A stretch of DNA of 64,000 nt from Polytrichum commune (GCA_950295325.1 OX485809.1:16444144-16508143), one strand, 5' to 3'; positions 44,428-56,410 are shown, counted from the first letter of the stretch. Made by a program: numbers and translations. The notes: generated from the sequence alone by a model not told the origin.

Positions 44428-45237
44428 TTAATTCACGGAGTAATATGCAAACAACTCTTCTCCTACTTCTATATCCCTTGATGCAATGGTCATAACAAAA
44501 CCCCATTCGTCATTGTTCCAAGGCTTTGGAGCCAAACTATACTCCCACACTACATTGCCGATTTCCTCTCGCCCTATGGAGCTATTAATAAATCCTGCAA
44601 CATTGCCCCTCTCCACTCTCCCGTCGATGTAAATGTCATCCTCAGCTTTAAGGACATAGCTTTTGAAGCGGGGTACAAGACTGATCATCTTGCGGTATTC
44701 TGTCCGAGTGTATTGAGGCCCCACAAATGGCAAAAGGATATCGCCTGCTTTTGCGGGATCCATTGCAAATAAACCCCAGCCCACTTTCTATCATGAAAGT
44801 TGAAAGTACTAAACTTTGGTATGGGAGCATCACACCACTGCCCATCGAATTTGTCAACCCTCCAATTCATCAATTTCAGCTCCTCATTAGTGTAAAGATT
44901 ATTTTCATGAAACAGTGTGGGGGTTGTCATCTCTTTAAAAAACTCTTCCATGGCCGCCTTAGCTGCTTCCTCAACAAAAGGTCTTCTTTGTGCCTACACG
45001 AATGGAATCGTTGCAACATCAAAATTAAAGTTATTGGACTACAAAACAATAGAATTCGATGAACGCAAATATAACACTTACCAATATGGATTTCGTGAAT
45101 GCGGGATCTCGTTTGTATCGATGAAGATGTTTTCGTATGGTTGCCCTAGACAATACCTTTCCCCCTGCACACATACTACAAGGGCATCGATACTTAACCA
45201 ATCTTTGTCTTCTGCTTCTTTTTCCTCCAAGTTCCAT
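44428..45237 (-). pseudogene. SET-domain protein with CxCxxC N-terminus, carried by the CACTA element
   Basis: Exon A (45237-45082, 52 codons, donor GTAAGT) encodes a basic segment with CPCSMC and a following HLHRY, like the transposase-associated domain usually found at the start of TNP2 proteins. Exon B (44993-44428, acceptor TGTAG) continues in phase with about 70 residues and then a SET domain: VGWGLFAM (S-adenosylmethionine binding), YIDG, GNVAGFINSS in place of the usual RFINHS, and GEELFAYY with the catalytic-type tyrosine. One base appears lost from an A run near 44784-44787, shifting the frame just before VGWG. If expressed it would be a protein lysine methyltransferase-like product, but the altered FINSS and the shift leave activity doubtful. 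A SET domain is not a standard CACTA component. Confidence 0.75.
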
Positions 45238-48200
45238 AACTCCAGGTCCAACATTGCGCGCCTTGCTGATCCATCCATTTTGATTCTATATTTCAGCAAA
45301 TAAAATCTCGTTACTTAAAACGGACAGCGTTACTTGATGTAGTGATTATCATTACTTGACACAGTGAACAAGAACTGTAGTTAAGTAATAACTGTATGTA
45401 CTTGAGTAATAACTGTATGTAGTTGACACAGTGAACAACAACTGTATGTAGTTATATGTAATTTAATAACCAAAATCATATAATTAGAGTAGTTCATCAG
45501 TTAATTAGATACTTACCATTTTGTGATTTAATTTGTAGATATAAACTAGGAAGTCATTGCAAAACCTAGATATTAGGTAGATGTGCCCGCATAGATAAAT
45601 GAGAGTTGGTGATAGAAAAATTAGGAATTTTAGATGAGAGAAGATGTTTCTCTTGCAGTACATATGTTTATTCATGTTCATTACGGGTAACAAATACATG
45701 TACCCCACAATACTAGGACAACTTGGAGTACATTGTATTGTCGGCTTAGTGGGGGCTACTACTTGGAGTTACGTGTTGGTATAGCTTTTACGGGAAGCAT
45801 CTTTTCTCACCCAAATAAATAAGCATACTTACCCGTATGATATAATGGGAACCTACACTAATTCGAGAAAACAATGCACACTAAATATGTTAAATAGTGT
45901 CTGATTATATTTAGTGTTTTTACCATCCTATTATGTCATGTCCATACTAACACCAAATTTGTGCATAACTTCCACATATTGCCATAGTTGATATTTAGGG
46001 TTTGATTGTACATTTAATGGGGCTTATTTCTTTTGGGGTTAGTGATATTTAGTGTTTAAGTTTGTATTTAGTGTATCAAACACTAAATACCATATTTGGG
46101 GTAGTTACGGATGGTGCAGAAAAGTCAAGTTGCCACATATCCACCTCATGAACTTCCTCTTCCGGCTGTATTTGACTTGACAAACAAGGGACCATAGTAA
46201 CTATATGCAATGATTGAGTGTAAATACTTACGCATCCACAATTACCGAGCTACACCTATTCTGTGTGAGGAAACTACATGAGGATGGAGCAGATGTAACC
46301 TTTCTGAGGCCTTTCACTGGCTGGCTTAGGGTATCTCCCGAGTGCTGCTCTGCAGAAAAACTCCAATACGGGAAGGGCCTTGTCGACCACACCAGGGTGA
46401 AACGCCTGTGGGAATTCTATCCTTTCCCTCAACTACGCATGCTTCCACGCTCTGATTCGCCCTTAGCCTCCACGGTCATCCCCGGATGCTCTCGGTGTTT
46501 GTCCTGAAGTGGTGCTTGAAGCTCGTGCAATCAGAACAAAACTGGTGGTTGTGGTGGCGTATATAGTAGTGAAGTATCTGGGAGGATGAATACAATTCCT
46601 CGTTCATCCCATCCATATCGCACTTAGGGTTTCAACAAACACAATTTTGCACTGCACTCCAGTCTTCTGCGCCTCAAGACCCATCTTTTCTCGCTTCTGA
46701 GCGTTGGGAGTGCTCAACCTTGCTAAGGTTAGTTATGTCTCCACCTGCTTGGATACTCCATCCTACTCACATGTTGGTTGTTGGTGGTTGAAAAGACATC
46801 GTGTTCTTGTGTTGAGGGAATTGTTTTTTTGTTAAAACTGTTGATTTGGGTGTTACTAGATGTTTGAAGGTTCATTGTGTACCGAAGTCGTTCAAATAAC
46901 TACAGCTATTAGTGCAAGTTGTGGGCTTCATCTGGTAGAGTCCGAAAAAGGCCGCATTTGTGGACTCGGGATGGACTCCATCCGGTCGCAAGTGGTCCAC
47001 AATTCGGAGTGACATACTTCTGAGTGTTGTATGTTCTGCTTTTGGGCGCACTTAGGGTTTAGGGTCATCTACGGATCGTTGAGTGTAGAATTACCTTCAT
47101 CTATCGTTCGATCTGTAGCCCGTGCCTCGTGTGTACATATCATTAACGGAATGCATGCGTTCTTTGAATCGGTCATGGCCAACACACCTGCGATGTGGAT
47201 GACTCTTGCGAATTTTTTCGTTCCGATCGTTGAGTGTAGAATTACCTTAAGCCCTTGCTTCATGTGCACTCATCATTCATGGAATGTATGAGTACGAGGT
47301 ACATACATTATTTATGGATGCTATAATGACGTTGCCTAAAGTGCATCTGCTCGTGAGCCAACAACACGATTGTGAGATTCAATTGTGGTTCTTGGAATGC
47401 TTCATGTTAATGTGTGCCTACGCTCGTCTCGTGCTACGTATCCTGTCTACATTTTAGGTTGCCACCTTGAGTGGAAGTAGAGGTCATTCTCACTCCTTGG
47501 TTGTAAATGCATCAAGTGTAAATCAGTGTGGCAATGGTAGGTGATCCTCGGTGCTTCCGAATTTGGTCAGTGATGTTTTTTGCTCTTTTGCAGTCTACAT
47601 TTTTTTATGTCACTCTGGTATTTCTTCTGCCATGTGGAAATTCAAGCCCTAACTCCTCCAACATTTCCAGCATTTTCCATATGGAATGTGGATTGGTATG
47701 ACATTATTGTTCTCACTTGGGAAGTCTCTTAGATGACTTTGCCCTTGGTGTATCTGCTCTATGGAAAACTGGACGGTTGTAAGCTTCTTGCCTTCTCACC
47801 TGTAATGTTTTATCCATTGCGTCTGAATGTTCTTCCCATGCAATACACCATGTTGTATATGCTTGAACCAGTAGAGCATGTAGGTTAATCGAGAAATCTC
47901 AGACTGGTTGATTTGCATACAACAATATTAATTTATCTCCACTGTTGATGCATGCGAGGAGGTGGTGTTCGAGTTTGAATGAAGAGCAACCTATTTTGGC
48001 ACCTTTGAGCATAGAATGTTCTTCATTCAAACCTCCACACTACCTCCAAGGATGCACTGCAAACTTACCAAACATGGAAGGTGTTGTACGCAAAAACAAC
48101 CAACTCCAACCAAAAGTCTACATTTTTGGACTGATTGCGTATGGCTTTGCCATAATTCAAACCCTCCTTAATGTCTTCCAAAGCAAATCTGCTTGTGTTG

Positions 48201-48273
48201 AACATTTTTGAGAGTCTGCACTTCAGTGACCTGAAGTTCCTTGACCTTTCTGTGGCCTTGTTTGGTATGGCGG
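45238..48273. other. Central CACTA region, no full gene recognised
   Basis: About 3 kb between the minus- and plus-strand gene sets. It contains a nested MITE (45879-46102). At about 46610-46735 a CT-rich stretch with CTTAGGGTTTC looks like a plant leader and ends at a possible donor (AAG then GTTAGT). A short direct duplication containing GATCGTTGAGTGTAGAATTACC occurs at about 47077 and 47227. The stretch could be captured promoter and first-intron DNA of a host gene. Confidence 0.35.
45879..46102. mobile_element. MITE, CACTAAATATGATATTTAGTG family, nested in CACTA
   Basis: Left end CACTAAATATGTTAAATAGTG, right end ATCAAACACTAAATACCATATTTGGGG. The interior shares CTTCCACATATTGCCATAGTTGATATTTAG with the copies at 37.4 and 59.6 kb. 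It inserted after the CACTA element acquired this region. Confidence 0.75.
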
Positions 48274-49018
48274 CAATTGGTTAAGCAATTGCTGGATCAG
48301 GTGAGTGAAAAAACGCAGCAGATAGAGACTGCTAAACTCTCTGCTGTTGGAATACGCAACTTGGTGTCTGCAGAGATTGAAACAAGGTCTGCAAAGCTAC
48401 GAGATCAAAGAATCTTGATTGCTTACAAAGAAGAGCAACTGGAGGTATAAATTCCTAAAGCTGCAACATATGAATTTTCTTCTCCGTGAATTGGGTTATT
48501 CTCTCTCGTGCCATCCATGTGTGCTCACTAATGTAGATGAACTTAGAAATTGTTGTGTGTTATATCCTCGTCAACAATCCTCAATGCTCCTATTATGTCA
48601 TGTCCTTACTAACATCAACTAGGTTGTGGCAGTCAACCAAGTTGATCAAATACCGTGATGTCTTCTGCACCATGCTGTAATTGCTTTGGATTTTTAATAT
48701 TTTGTCCAGAGATTCATGCATGCCCTGGGGTGGCGACTTTCCCCTGTAAATCAGTTGTTTCCCCTTTACACTCTTTTCAAAGTAATTCTCCTCAAGCAGG
48801 GGTGGTTATCCTCCTCTGATCAACTTTCAAGCATTGAGAAGTCCTTTGTTCCAAGGTCGGTGTTCTGCGACATAAGGACATGAACTGAAAAATCACTCTC
48901 TTCGTTATTTTGTGTTTCGAGGCAGAGGCTAAATGCTGAGTACGAATCACTGCTGGTGGTGAAGCAAGAGCAAGAAATCACTATTGCTCGTCTGTCAAAT
49001 TCAAGCCTGCAAGTTTGA
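48274..49018 (+). pseudogene. IFT20: IFT20 gene fragment captured by the CACTA element
   Basis: Two exons join in phase: 48274-48444 (donor GTATAA) and 48926-49018 (acceptor GAGGCAG), ending in TGA. Together they encode about 87 residues. The peptide matches the C-terminal coiled coil of intraflagellar transport protein 20: LVKQLLDQVSEK, KLSAVGIRNL, KEEQLERLNAEYESL and KQEQE align with the human pattern of LV-QLAKE, KAIGARNLL, KKMQLERYRVEYEAL and EAEQ. The N-terminal half of IFT20 was not found, and the upstream limit lacks a good acceptor, so only the last exons were taken. IFT20 is an IFT-B subunit needed to build cilia. Here the fragment sits entirely between the CACTA ends, so it is probably a captured copy with the functional gene elsewhere. 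Confidence 0.68.
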
Positions 49019-49890
49019 GGTTTGTATATCTGGTCTTCCAAAGATTAAAAGGAACCAGCCAGTTGAAGACACTAAAGTCGCATTACTTGATGGAACGCAA
49101 GCAAGCAGTCAAAACATTACTTTTCAACAGAGATTCTGATAAAATTTTGATAGAAATAATATGGCTGGAAGATAGTCAACTCAGGTGGTTCTACTCTTAC
49201 TTTGCCTTAAATATATTCTGCATTTTCAAGATTATGCATAAAGTGTACAGTGCATGGTTGATTTCCGAAACTTTTATGAAGCAAACTTGCTGACACAAAA
49301 TCACAGATCACATCCATACAGTTGAACTTTCTATTTCAGAGCATGAGCTACAAACAAGCATAGTAAGCATTTTGGAAGAATAGTTATCAATAAAATCTTG
49401 TATATTGTATGTACATAAACACTCAGATCACTTTATCCATCATTTTTTTGTGATTCAAACATATTAATATGGATGACAGTAAGGAGTCCACATTTCGAGA
49501 AGAAGTAACCTTACCTAGAAGCTTGGTAAAACATGATCAAGAAAAGGTAGAATGGGCTCCCACTCACGGCAGTGTATACATACACCACTGTTAATTTTAT
49601 TTTGTTTTATGGGTGATAGAATACTGTAATTGAAAAACAAATGTGCTAAAGTCACAATATCTATTAATCATTAAAGTTGATTAATAAATGAAAATCTTGT
49701 TGGGCACCTGAAGCGATTGCAAGTGTAATGTGTTGTTATGTTGAGTTTATTTTTTTGTGAGAATCCTCGTGCTGTGGAAAAAGTGGAAATGTTTGGTACC
49801 GTATTATTGCATTGCTTCCTGATCCGAAGAAATTTTGTTTGTAGCAGTTGGTTGGTTGAGAGCTGACAACTACTAAGTTATACATTGCAG

Positions 49891-49949
49891 ACTAGCTTCT
49901 CAATCAGCACAACATATCCTCTCTCTCGTGGTTCAAGTGGCAAGCTTGA
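49891..49949 (+). other. Candidate captured exon
   Basis: A 59-60 base stretch lies between an acceptor (TACATTGCAG) and a donor (GAG then GTAAGG). One frame gives a hydrophobic, Ser/Gln-rich helix (LASQSAQHILSLVVQVASL), another TSFSISTTYPLSRG. I cannot assign it to IFT20 or to the transposon genes. Confidence 0.3.
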
Positions 49950-51078
49950 GGTAAGGGAATCCTCAAACATGTACATCTCTTATGATGTCAATTGTCAGGT
50001 TGATGGATAAATAGATGCTCTGCTCTGTTTTGATTTATTTCAAATGAACCCCTATGCATCTGATTAAAAAGTACAAAGTTTCATGTGAGTCTTTTAACCA
50101 TGTCTTTGTTGTAGATTTTTGGAATCCTCACATAAGAATGATGTTGTCTGGATCCCTCTTTTGATGTCATGTTCCTTTTTCGTGTGCGTGTTTGATATGT
50201 GAAACAAATATTAAATATCATATCAAGAAAAATTCTATTAAAATCGTGTTGTCGACAAAAATGAATGTACCACCTTCTTATGTATATAATCAATTTATGG
50301 TTATCTTATGTACATAATCAGTTTCGGTAGCATTTAAACCCGTCCTGGATGGGGCTTTGTGTCTTTAGGAAATGTGATTTTCTTTGTTGGTTCCATAAGA
50401 GAAGGGGCTCTTTATGGGGAATGTTTGTGGCAACAAAGGTGAGTGGGTCCTTAATATGATGAAGCACAGTGATACTTCTGTACACCTTTCAGTGTTCAAG
50501 CACTTGGGTTGTTGGAACCTGAAGATGACCTACTTTGACTCAATCACATTGCATCAAAGAACAATGTGACTTGAAGAATGTGTAGCAAATTAGATTAAGT
50601 AAGTCATTGCATGTCGCAGATGGTGAGGAAGTTCAAGGTGTGAATCGTTGTGGTTTATTTCCTGAATGAAATCTCTCATGGAAGCACAAGTTTAAGCTAG
50701 CACAAGTGACAGCAGAAGTCCCTACTTTCTTTCTGTTTGCTACTTTTTTGGGATTCTAGATTGCATTACTCACTTGGGTGTTGATATGATGGCTTCAGTT
50801 CGGTGACATATCAGCCTTGCATCACTAAGGTATGTGGGCATTATATGGTCACTCTTCCTAACTGGACACCTATAATTGAGTGGTTTATAGAAAGACTTGG
50901 GTTAGAATGTTGATCTTTAAGGGTCCAGTTACATTGGTCTCCAATATGTAATGTGGTGCATCTTTTGTGGTGAGTGCCAGGAGGTAGAGTTAGAAGCAAT
51001 GAAGTTCGTGTGAAGTAGACTTCAATCTGGTCCTCCATCATATGTAGTGTGCTCCATCAAATGTAGTGTGCTTATTTT

Positions 51079-54000
51079 ATGGAAGTGGAGTCCGAATACG
51101 AGCGACTAAGGCGTTCTAAGATTGAAGCGAACAGAAGGAAGTTGGAATCCTTGGGACTTCTTGCATTGGCGGCTTCGGTGCAACCGGCAGCTATTTTGAA
51201 GAGGTAAACTTCCATCCTTGTTGGTATGCTTGAGATTGTAGTCTACTTTGAGAACTGTTTACACTTAAAATTTATAACCTTAAATTCGAACCCTCACCCT
51301 AGTTCATTTGTCGCAGCTATCCAACTGTCAGCCAAATATTATAGAGATTAAGCTGAAAAATTTACTTAGAGAAATAACAACATTGAGCGATGAAGACGTG
51401 AAGACTTTGTTTTTAGAGGTTCACAAATTTCCCGCAATCAATTCGTCTTTGCTAGCCAAAATGCAAGATCTCCTTGCTAATACTTTCGAGGATGCCAGGA
51501 CTACGGTATCCAATTCCCTTCAACCACCCAGGAGGAGTGCCAGGTTGTCAACTAAACCATTAGTATCAACGCATATAGAGGAAATGGAGAGTAGCAAGGA
51601 AGATGGTGTATTTAGTGAGCATAAAATTGATAAGGACATAGACTATAGTGTATAATCATCATCAGAAGAAGAAGAAGAAAAAGAAAAAGACCACAGAAAA
51701 CCCATTGCAACCCAAGGCAAACCGGTAAGTAATCTAATTCGCTGGCTGAATATGTCACTTTAATTATTGCATGCTTGAAGATAGTCACTTTCGTGCATTG
51801 AACGCATTCATAATCTTCATAAGTGTTGTGGGTGTTGTTGTAGTCAGTTGGAATTGAATATCACTGCGTCTAGTCGTACACATTACTTTGTCCAGTTGAA
51901 CCTTACTACACATAGTTGAACTCTACTAAGCAAAGTTATATGCTAATTGACCCCTTAACTATGCACAGTAGGGAATTTCTATGTGCCCTTGGATGTGACA
52001 ATGTATAGTCAATAAGAATATTGTTTGGGTGTTTTTGCAGAGGAAAGAACTTCCTAGAAGCTGGACTTTTAGGAAGAAGAAAATGGCCTCACCTCGCAGA
52101 GGGAAGAGGAAAGGACATGTTGAAGATTTGGAAGGTTGGGAGGATCGTCGTGAGGCTGAAGAGGATGAGGACGACGAAGAAGAAGATTTCGATTGGAGCA
52201 AGCCAATCTTGGTAGAGGACGGGAGAGACTATGTCCGGGTGCGATGAAAACAATCTCAGAGGGATGATCCAGACCCTTCCAAGGATAGTAATGCAGCCAA
52301 GCTAGCCTTAGAGATAGAAAAAAAAGAATTGTTAATTATGAAACGGGAGTTGGCATTAACATCACGCCGCCACTCCGTGAGGGCGCACAACAGCGACGAA
52401 GAAGAAGATGGAGTTGCAATGCAAAGGACTTCCAATCACAACTCGCAGATGAAGGCCAAGAGGAGGGCAGCGAATAAAGCATGCCGGGATGAATTCGATG
52501 AGAGAGCCCGGGAGGGAAAGCCACGATTTGTTGTCGATCTTGACGATAACGGTAAACCATAGCCAACCCAGTATTTTATGCAAAGTTCCTTAGATGTTTG
52601 TCATTGCATCCAAACATCAAGAACTATCGCTATAACCATACGACTAAGTTGAGTAATATGCATGTTACTCGTTACAGTAACCGAACTCATTTGCATTCTA
52701 TGCACTTAGCGAATTCGATATGTACCTCACTACTTGTAGTAATACCAGACCTTGTTGTCAACATTACTTGACATAGTAAGGTGTTTATCACTCCATGAAG
52801 TAAGAGATATACCCCATTACTAGATGTATTCACTCTTAGCAGTCGCAGATGATTACTACGTAGAGTTAGTTTTTACTACAACTTGTGACAATGTAATTTG
52901 TATGCAGCATAACATATGAATATTGTTATACTTTGAAGGAGGTTTGTTGTTGATTCGTAATGTTTTTTGTAGGCAATTCCAGTGGAGTTTATAGGCCGCA
53001 GTGGCTGAATGCGCTGCGAGGCTACTCCAGCGATTTGGACTGGAGCGTGGACAACGTGAATGATCAGTCTGAAACAGCTCTCGATAACATATTCACACGG
53101 ATGAAGGAGAATTGGGAGTATCGCGGCTCTCGTGGAGAAACGAGAGTATTGAGGTATGAAAATTTCAAATCTAACCTAGGTCAGCAGCTGAAAAGTAAGA
53201 GAGCGCAGATGAAGATGCGCATATCAAAATGTTTATGCAAGCCTGAGTCTATCCGCTTGGACCACTGGCTCAACATGGTTGAATTGACACGCGATCCTCG
53301 CAAAATTGAGCAAGCAAGTGTGATGCGGGAGGCGAGGAAGTGCGTGAAAAAAATCTCTTCCTTTGGACGTAGCGAAGGGGAGGTCCGAGCCCGGCTGGTG
53401 AGTAGTTTTGAGTTAGTTTTGCAACTCATTGTAATATTTGAATTTCATTGATTGTTCCCGGGTTTTTGACTTTGTGATTCAATTGTGCAGGCCTTGGAGC
53501 TGAACAGGGACCCCCGCCAGGACGAGGTGGAGGTGGAGCTTGTCAAGGACAATAACACCTCGCGATCGAGAGGTGGCCGGCCGATGTCTTCGAATTTGTC
53601 AAGGGGGGGCGTTAGTGATGCCCAGTACGAAGGCGGATTTGGTATTTCCCCGCATATAAGCCGCACAAGCAACTCTGGAATAGAGGAAGTGAGGGCAGAG
53701 GTGAGGGCATTAGATGAGCGATTAAACATAATGCAAATGAGAATGCAATCCTCGCTTGATGCCGTGATGGCCAAGCTTGGCATCACGGTGGAAGGAATGG
53801 CGAGTGGACCCTCACGTGGAGCCCCTTCCCCTCATGATGACAAAGGAAAGAAGAACTCCCGTAGGAGTGTGTCTCCTACTGCACGTTCTATGTCCAGAGA
53901 CCCTGTAAGCAAGGTTCTTGACTTTGGCAATGCTGGTGAGAAGCCTATTGTGTTGAGTACATAGATCCCTTGCGGATCTCAAAAAGCATCATCAGGGCAC

Positions 54001-55271
54001 GAGGAGCAAGACCAGGTATGAATTCAGTTTGCGAGCAATTTGAGAACTATGGCATTCCACAACATATGTGTTCAATTCGCAAAGTGCATTGTAATATAAT
54101 TTCAGAGCCTTGTTTGATGTCCAATAATTGAGTTGTCTCTTAGGCATGTGTGTGGTTGAGTTATGCACAGGCACAAGAGGTATCTAGTGGAGCAGTTCAA
54201 TCAATTGGAAGGCCAACATCTCACGATGGTGTGAAGACACACGAAGGGGATGCGAAAACTGAGAGGGGACCTAAACCAAAGCGCATACGACTGAGCGAAG
54301 TGGAGAAGTTAACTTTGGAGGCCGGTCCAATGATTCAGAAATGTCACTTTATCAAAACTTTACTTGATTATGTTGAGTCTTTATACACAGTGAAGTATCG
54401 CTGTAGCAAGTATGCAATAATGTCTTTAAAGTTTATTTTATTACTACCCGTAGTCATTGAAGCTTACTACGTACAGTTATTGGCCTACCACATAGTCGTC
54501 CTACATTACTAGATGCAGTAATGTGATATCAGCTAAGCCGTGGAGTGTTTAGATAATAGAGGTGGATTTTAAGATATCTACATCTATGTAGGAAGTTGTG
54601 CAAACCAAGATGGAGCTGTAGAAATGTCCTAAACCAGGACTCAACTACATTTGCTAAAACTAGGTCTGTGTTTGAATTTGATTCAGTTTGCCAATGCAAT
54701 AATGGTTCAGTGTAAGGCTAAAATGGTTGAGTAACATTGCAGACAAGTTGAGGTGTAGCCCATTAAAAAAGGGCTCGAAGAAAATTGAGAAAGAAGAAGA
54801 CAAAGAAGTGGTGGATAAGCGTCGGGGTGATAAACCCCCCCTTGCCACGAAGGCTCCAAAGAAAAGTCAGCCCACTTATGAATTGGTGAGCACATGTTAT
54901 GGACATTGTAGTATTCAATAATTGGACCACTCGCAACCCAAAAAATATTATATTCTTAACACTAACTTGTGGTTGTCGCAATTGTGCAGACAATGGGAGA
55001 TGTGGTATACTTGTGTGGCTATGAAGAGGAGGATTCGAAGGCCAAGCATATTTCCAAGGGTGTTATTCAGAATGTAGCGGGTGGTATGTTGCACGGAAAG
55101 GTGATTGGCAAGATGTATGTTTCGTTGACAATTACGGAGTCATATCAAGACGACTATCCCCTACTTGAACCTCTCAATGGTGACGATCCTCCTGTCACTA
55201 CAATTGGCCAAGCGAAGGGCCATTTCATTCTTTGGTCAAGTGAGTGTGTAAGGTTGTGTGCGGCTACGTGA
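51079..55271 (+). pseudogene. Ptta/TnpA-like CACTA protein gene, eight exons, with stops
   Basis: Probable exons are 51079-51203, 51317-51724, 52041-52551, 52973-53397, 53491-54015, 54171-54409, 54743-54885 and 54990-55271. Exon 1 reads VESEYERLRRSKIEANRRKL, typical of the start of these proteins, and exon 2 contains RRSARLSTKP. Exon 3 is highly acidic then basic. Exons 4-5 hold the Ptta/En/Spm region (W-E-RG, MKENWEYRG, RYENFKSNL, LTRDPRK) and a coiled coil. Exon 8 resembles the DUF8039 domain (SKGVIQNV-GGMLHGKVIG, VSLTI, GHFILWS). By analogy with maize TnpA it should bind the element's ends. In-frame stops occur at 51653-51655 (TAA), 52245-52247 (TGA) and 53962-53964 (TAG). The exon 1/2 and 6/7 phases do not match as drawn, suggesting indels or misplaced borders. 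Confidence 0.75.
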
Positions 55272-56386
55272 GCGTGAAGTGGATATGTAGACCTATGCTG
55301 ATTTTTAGACATTTACTCCTATGGAGTTCAATGATTACCATTGTTAGTAGCAAGTTGTGAAACATTCATGATACACTATTATATGAACATGAGTTGGGTT
55401 TTTGAACATCATAACTCAGTTTGTGCATAACATTTGTGCATGTTCTCAACATATGACTATGTTGAGTCATCATTGGTTAGTAGATGCAGTAAACGAAATC
55501 ATTTGCATCATAAACATGACACTGTGCTAAGTGGACTTGAACTTCACTACTAGTAATAAACCTTAAATACATAAGTAAACCACATGACCTCACAAAGTAG
55601 GGAAAACACCAAGGTTAGTTGTCCACAATACTTTCATAGTAAAGTATTTATGACTACGCCAAGTAAGATATATACGCCATTTCCATATTCGTCCACTCTG
55701 GATAGTCACAGACGCTTACCACGTAGAGTAATTGCCTAGTATGACCATTGGCAATATAATGTGCATTCCATAAGCGTATCACTGTGTGAAGTGAACCACT
55801 TGTTACTTGATACAGTAAAGATAGTAATTATCATTACAAAACATGTCACTTGGCAAAGTTATATGCACTTCATTACTAGTAATACATAATAATTACAAAC
55901 GACAACTATAGGACCTCACAACGTAGGCCACAAATTACTTGGTTAATGTAAACATTATTCAATTCAGTGAAATGGATATTACGATATGTAGTAAGAAAAA
56001 TGAGCATTCATTGTATATATTTACTATTAGCAGTTACAGACGCTTACTACGCAACGTTAGTGAATCCCCGGTTTGTTGTCCGCGATAACGGGAGACAGTA
56101 ATGTGTGAGAATTAATTGACCTAATTATCGCCACGTGAAAAGATATTTGTTGCAAGCACGTTCTTAACGCTAAGGGCCAAAATGGAATGTATGTATTGGC
56201 ATTTTACATATTCTCACTTTGTGTAGTGAAGTGCAATCACCATACATGACTGGTGCTAGTACCACTAGTCCACTGGACCTAGTAATATAAACTTGTGTCT
56301 TATTGTACTATTATTGACGAGGGGGAGTAAAGGAGGACATTTACTTTAAGTAGTAAAGCCTTGGAGCACCTCAAACTTCACTGCCA
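55272..56386. other. Right arm of CACTA, non-coding
   Basis: No gene. It contains copies of a dispersed ~85-bp motif (CTTACTACGTAGAGTTATTGG then GTATGACC then ATATAATGTGCAT) at about 55705-55790 and 56033-56055. Other copies lie at about 41519-41601, 52850-52915 and 54460-54500, that is in the left arm and in introns of the plus-strand gene. Confidence 0.5.
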
Positions 56387-56410
56387 TTGGGAACGATTCC
56401 ATTGGGAACG
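56387..56410 (+). promoter_or_regulatory. Right subterminal TTGGGAACG pair
   Basis: TTGGGAACG at 56387-56395 and 56402-56410, the counterpart of the left-end pair. The second copy continues CCC as does the second left copy. Confidence 0.45.

Noticed and set aside
40494-55271. In-frame stops in the CACTA genes read through by U-to-C RNA editing
   Set aside because: Such editing is known from organelles of hornworts, ferns and some lycophytes, not from nuclear transposons; the missing transposase segment and the SET frameshift could not be repaired this way.
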